Assembly: GCA_002309635.1 (NCBI GenBank)
Contig: DBXO01000032.1
Span: 1-64,000, forward strand
Origin: Ruminococcus flavefaciens
Lineage (GTDB): Bacteria > Bacillota > Clostridia > Oscillospirales > Ruminococcaceae
Direction: 5' to 3'
DNA length: 64,000 nucleotides
Shown one piece after another: positions 60,648 to 64,000 of this stretch. The translations under genes and the position numbers were made by a program. Position 1 is the first letter of the stretch; every line of letters begins with the position of its first letter. A model generated the notes under the pieces. That model saw nothing but the letters and a program-made list of their open reading frames with translations, was not told the DNA's origin and searched no databases.

Positions 60648-62075
60648 ATGGATCTCCAAGCACTTGCTGACAGCTTTGAGCCTATGACCTGTATCATGTC
60701 CGTTGAGGTATTCCCCGACGGGAGCTACGGAAATATCCGTATCGTCGCCGGCAATAAGGCTTATGTAAATTCCATAGAAAATCCCGATAATATCGCATTT
60801 GCTGAAATGCTGGACAATAAATTCGTACCGGATTCACCTTATGAGAGATATATCCCGAAGGACCTTAACTTTGAGAACGCATGCTATGCGGCTGCTGTAC
60901 TGAAAAAAACTTTCCATACCTATATGCATCCCGAAAGATACAGCTTCTGGGTTGATATGTATATGATGCCCATAGTTTCGGACAAGCCCGGTATCTATTA
61001 TTGCACCTACACTCAGGAGCTTACTCCCGAAGCAGATACAAAGCGCATGTCCAATGTTGACTCAACCGTATCGGTTTCTGTTCTCGAGACCTGTATAAAA
61101 CTCAGAGGCACCGACAAGTTCAAGCATACCATGGACGAAGTAATCAAGGATATACGTGAAATGTGCGGAGCTCAGGTGTGCTGCATACTCCTTACTGATT
61201 TTGCTGAAAAAAAATGCTCCGTACTCTGCGATTCTGCCGCTCCCGGACTGGGTCTTATGCCGGTGGGAGATTACCTCAGTCAGAACTATACCAATTTCTT
61301 TGATATAGTCGCAACCTGGAAGGATACTATCGCAGGCAGCACCTGCCTTATAATACAGAATGAGAACGACATGGAGGTGCTCCGTGAACGGAATCCCGTG
61401 TGGTGTGAGTCCATGCAGTCATCGGGCATACAGAGCATAGTGCTCTATCCCCTTTACTACAACGGCGAGACTCTCGGCTACATATGGGCTATAAACTTTG
61501 ACACCGAGAACACTGTAAGAATACGCGCTACCCTTGAGACCACCTCATTTTTTGTGGCTTCGGAGATAGCGAACAATCAGCTCCTTGAGCAGCTTGAGAC
61601 CATGAGTACAGTTGATATGCTCACGGACGTGTACAACCGAAACGCACTCAACAAGCGTATCGACGAACTCGTGAAGAACAGTGACAGCACGCCTGACAGC
61701 CTTTCTGTGGTCTATGCCGACCTCAACGGTCTGAAGCAGGTCAACGACAGCGACGGCCATGTTGCAGGAGACAATCTCCTGAAGAAAGCCGCAAACGTGT
61801 TCAAGGAAGTCTTTTGCGACGGCGAGATATACCGCGCAGGCGGCGATGAATTCATGGCCATAGTCATAGGCATTTCCAAGGAGGAGCTGGAAATGCGTGT
61901 GAAAAAGCTGAGCAGCTACGCCGATACTGACGGAAATGTAAGCTTTTCGCTGGGCTACTGCTTCGACAACACAGGCTGCAATATCCGCAAGGCTATGAGT
62001 GAAGCTGACAAGAGTATGTACAAAAACAAGCAGCAATTCTACGAAAAGTACCCCGACCGAAGACGCAAAGACTGA
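60648..62075 (+). CDS. Diguanylate cyclase with N-terminal sensor domains
   Basis: 475 residues; GGAGGG precedes the ATG. No membrane helix. Residues 1-130 look PAS-like, 160-310 GAF-like (CGAQVCCILLTDF), then a GGDEF domain from about 320 with VDMLTDVYNRNALNKRID and the intact active site GGDEF at 398-402. No RxxD inhibitory site precedes it. It should make cyclic di-GMP in the cytoplasm in response to a ligand; no riboswitch or EAL protein lies in the window. Confidence 0.9.
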   Translation: MDLQALADSFEPMTCIMSVEVFPDGSYGNIRIVAGNKAYVNSIENPDNIAFAEMLDNKFVPDSPYERYIPKDLNFENACYAAAVLKKTFHTYMHPERYSFWVDMYMMPIVSDKPGIYYCTYTQELTPEADTKRMSNVDSTVSVSVLETCIKLRGTDKFKHTMDEVIKDIREMCGAQVCCILLTDFAEKKCSVLCDSAAPGLGLMPVGDYLSQNYTNFFDIVATWKDTIAGSTCLIIQNENDMEVLRERNPVWCESMQSSGIQSIVLYPLYYNGETLGYIWAINFDTENTVRIRATLETTSFFVASEIANNQLLEQLETMSTVDMLTDVYNRNALNKRIDELVKNSDSTPDSLSVVYADLNGLKQVNDSDGHVAGDNLLKKAANVFKEVFCDGEIYRAGGDEFMAIVIGISKEELEMRVKKLSSYADTDGNVSFSLGYCFDNTGCNIRKAMSEADKSMYKNKQQFYEKYPDRRRKD

Positions 62076-62142
62076 AATCGCGGCTGAGACCGCTGAAATA
62101 GCAATAATATCCGCATCGCCTTACGGCGACATCTCTAAGTTC

Positions 62143-62168
62143 TGTCCGCGAAAGCGGACACTTTTTTT
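62143..62168 (+). terminator. Terminator of the diguanylate cyclase gene
   Basis: TGTCCGC/GCGGACA with GAAA tetraloop, then C and seven T. Confidence 0.85.
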
Positions 62169-62360
62169 GTCAAAGCAATGGTATTACACCGTTTATGCGC
62201 ATACTCCCTGCGTATACTTTACTGTGGTAATTTTTTACGCGATTATCCCTCTCACTCTGAATCAGCCGTATTTACATGATAATTCTATTCGGGCTATCGT
62301 CAAAACCGTTGCTTTTCCATGAGATTCTTCATTTTTTCACCCAAATCTACCTTTTTTCGG

Positions 62361-62390
62361 TTGAATCCCCTGCCTGATATATGATATAAT
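62361..62390 (+). promoter_or_regulatory. Promoter of the CotH-like gene
   Basis: TTGAAT, 18-bp spacer, TATAAT. The leader to 62510 shows no recognised riboswitch. The region 62170-62360 holds no gene. Confidence 0.65.
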
Positions 62391-62510
62391 TATTGTGCTA
62401 AAGATGTCACATTTACATAAAAACAGATAATAACAGGCAAAATATTTAAAGAATGGGAAACGTAAAAATGACCTGCTGAAAACAGGAAATGAAAAACATA
62501 GGAGGAAAAC

Positions 62511-64000
62511 ATGAAAAAGCACTTCATACGCAGAACTGCTGCGGGACTTTTATGTCTCGGACTGGTCATGCAGTCCGCCGCCTTTCTCCCCGTACAGGCA
62601 GAAACCGGGAACGGCGTAACAATTAACGAGGTCTGTGCCAAAAACACAGCCTATCAGACAGGCGAAAACAACTTCTTTGACTGGATAGAGCTTTACAACG
62701 GCGGCTCGTCTGAAGCCGACCTTTCAGGCTGGGGGCTCTCCGACAGCGAGAAAAAGCCCTATCTCTATACTTTCCCCGATGGCACACGTATCAAGGCAGG
62801 CGAAAGGCTCGTAGTCTTCTGCGACAGTGACGCTGCTGCAAATGACAGCTCTGTCGCTCCTTTCGGCCTTTCCACATCTGGCGAGACCATTCTCCTCACA
62901 GACCCGCAGGGCAATACCGCAGATAGCCTCACATACAGCTACCTTGCCGAGGATACCTCCTACGGTCAGTATCCCGACGGCAGCGGTGAGCTATACACCC
63001 TCAAATGCACCCCCTCTCAGGCTAACAGCGCTCCCGAGGGCAGCAATGCCGTACATCAGCCGGCATTCTCACAGGAAAGCGGCTTCTATGACAACAGCTT
63101 CGCACTTACTATCACAGCCGATGAGGGCTGCACCATATACTACTCAACCGACGGAAGCGACCCTACTGCCGAGTCCGAAAAGTACACGGCTCCCATAACA
63201 GTAGAGGATATGTCCGATACCGAGAACCGTCTCAGCGCACGCACCGATATAGTTCCCGGCAGAGCAGAGGCTCCGAGAAGCACTGTTGACAAGGCAGCTA
63301 TAATCCGCGCAGTATCAGTTGACAGCGAAGGCCGCATCAGCGAGCCCGTTACCAAGACTTACTTCATAGGCAAGACTAATTCAGGATATTACCCGAAGAT
63401 GAAGGTAGTATCCCTTGTTACCGATCCGGATAATCTTTTCGATTACGAAAAAGGCATATACTGCCTCGGTCAGGCATACGGCGGCAAACAGGAGGAACCC
63501 CCCAAGGAGGAAGAACCCTCCAAGGAGGAAGAACATCCCAAGGAAGAAGAACGTCCCAAAGAAGAGGAACGTCCAAAGGAGGGAAACGGTCCGGAGCAGG
63601 GCAGAGAACCCAACGACGGCAGAGTTCCCCGCCAGAAAGCAGGCAACCCGTGGGAGATACCCGCTAACTACTCCATGAGGGGCAGGGACTGGGAACGCGA
63701 GGCAAGCTTCACCCTCTTCGACAACGGCGAAAAGGTCCTTGAACAGAACGTCGGTATCCGTATCAAGGGAAACTATTCAAGAAGTCTCCCGCAGAAAAGC
63801 TTTAATATATTTGCACGGGAGGAGTACGGCACTGCCGGGTTCGATTACGACTTCTTCTCGGGCAAGGCCGTAAAGGCAAAGAACGGCAAGGCTATAAAGA
63901 AATACGGCGGAGTCCTGCTCCGTAACGGCGGAAACGACAATACCTATGCTTTCTTCCGCGACAGCATAAATCAGAGCCTTATCGCCGACAGAGCCTTCGG
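62511..64000 (+). CDS. Secreted CotH-type protein with lamin-tail domain (partial)
   Basis: 497 codons to the window edge. AGGAGG lies 6 nt before ATG 62511. Signal peptide (about 1-30), lamin-tail domain (about 35-150: VTINEVCAKN, FDWIELYNGG, DLSGWGLSD), a chitobiase-like C-terminal domain (about 175-285: CTIYYSTDGSDPT), then the CotH kinase-like fold from about 300 (VGIRIKGNYSRSLPQKSFNI, LLRNGGNDNTYAFFRDS). An 18-bp-period Pro/Lys/Glu repeat interrupts it. Relatives are secreted or spore-coat kinases; the order LTD-CHB-CotH is common in rumen bacteria. Confidence 0.85.
   Translation, partial: MKKHFIRRTAAGLLCLGLVMQSAAFLPVQAETGNGVTINEVCAKNTAYQTGENNFFDWIELYNGGSSEADLSGWGLSDSEKKPYLYTFPDGTRIKAGERLVVFCDSDAAANDSSVAPFGLSTSGETILLTDPQGNTADSLTYSYLAEDTSYGQYPDGSGELYTLKCTPSQANSAPEGSNAVHQPAFSQESGFYDNSFALTITADEGCTIYYSTDGSDPTAESEKYTAPITVEDMSDTENRLSARTDIVPGRAEAPRSTVDKAAIIRAVSVDSEGRISEPVTKTYFIGKTNSGYYPKMKVVSLVTDPDNLFDYEKGIYCLGQAYGGKQEEPPKEEEPSKEEEHPKEEERPKEEERPKEGNGPEQGREPNDGRVPRQKAGNPWEIPANYSMRGRDWEREASFTLFDNGEKVLEQNVGIRIKGNYSRSLPQKSFNIFAREEYGTAGFDYDFFSGKAVKAKNGKAIKKYGGVLLRNGGNDNTYAFFRDSINQSLIADRAF
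63490..63586 (+). repeat. 18-bp-period repeat inside the CotH gene
   Basis: Five to six degenerate units of CCCAAGGAGGAAGAACxx encode (P/S)KEEE(P/H/R)-type hexapeptides between the first CotH strands. Confidence 0.8.

Noticed and set aside
62391..62510. Leader between promoter and CotH gene as a cyclic di-GMP riboswitch, given the upstream diguanylate cyclase
   Set aside because: None of the conserved GEMM elements are present.

Overview
The window looks like chromosomal DNA of an anaerobic, plant-fibre-degrading Gram-positive bacterium of the Ruminococcus type (Clostridia, Oscillospiraceae). The evidence is dockerin modules on secreted proteins, a GH16 glucanase, the end of a NodB-type deacetylase, a CotH-type secreted protein, SpoVT, two T-box leaders, Clostridia-style lipoproteins and strong AGGAGG ribosome binding sites. 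Base composition is even and close to 50% GC, apart from a few AT-richer spots such as 36.9-37.3 kb and the lipoprotein gene at 38.5 kb. I saw no rRNA, tRNA, CRISPR array, insertion sequence or phage module. Most genes sit in short operons, each with a readable sigma-A promoter and a hairpin terminator.

Layout. 0-3.1 kb: the 3' end of a deacetylase gene and a large dockerin protein with three related modules. 3.5-8.6 kb: FtsX-type ABC permease, ATPase, response regulator and sensor kinase. 8.7-15.2 kb (minus strand): a polytopic GT-C-like membrane protein, then the operon yfmF-yfmH-lgt-folD. 15.4-20.9 kb: a RING/zinc-ribbon membrane protein and a lipoprotein, a lone prepilin, and a tyrosine T-box operon with membrane genes ahead of tyrS. 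21-26 kb: DUF1846 protein, spoVT, a protein with a degenerate HELGR motif and a sodium:neurotransmitter-type symporter. 26-30 kb: MBOAT acyltransferase plus SGNH partner plus a protein kinase with a zinc ribbon. 30-36.9 kb: CorC/HlyC-type protein, HtrA protease and valS behind its T-box. 37-45.9 kb: prfB, lipoproteins, DUF421/DUF4363, a cytidylate-kinase-like protein, gdhA, HD protein, metY-like gene and flavodoxin. 46-51 kb: GH16 enzyme and a Fur-family-controlled metal ABC importer. 51-54.5 kb: an unusual carbamoyltransferase, XRE-cupin regulator and acyl-CoA synthetase. 54.7-58 kb: SigI/RsgI pair and a secreted acidic protein. 58-64 kb: a cysteine-rich U32-like protein, SGNH lipoprotein, diguanylate cyclase and the start of a CotH protein.

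The most interesting part is the SigI-RsgI region. The sigI operon and the next gene, for a secreted protein built from two copies of one module, carry near-identical promoter elements (ACCCCG, exactly 18 bp, CGTAA) that match the known sigma-I type rather than sigma-A. This suggests a compact envelope-sensing circuit: anti-sigma factor, sigma factor and one dedicated secreted output. Other points of note are a Tyr-specific T-box whose first genes encode membrane proteins, a carbamoyltransferase that has lost both ornithine-side motifs, a paired operator upstream of htrA, and three unrelated envelope proteins ending in long acidic tails. All assignments come from reading the sequence by eye; no database search or structure prediction was run.
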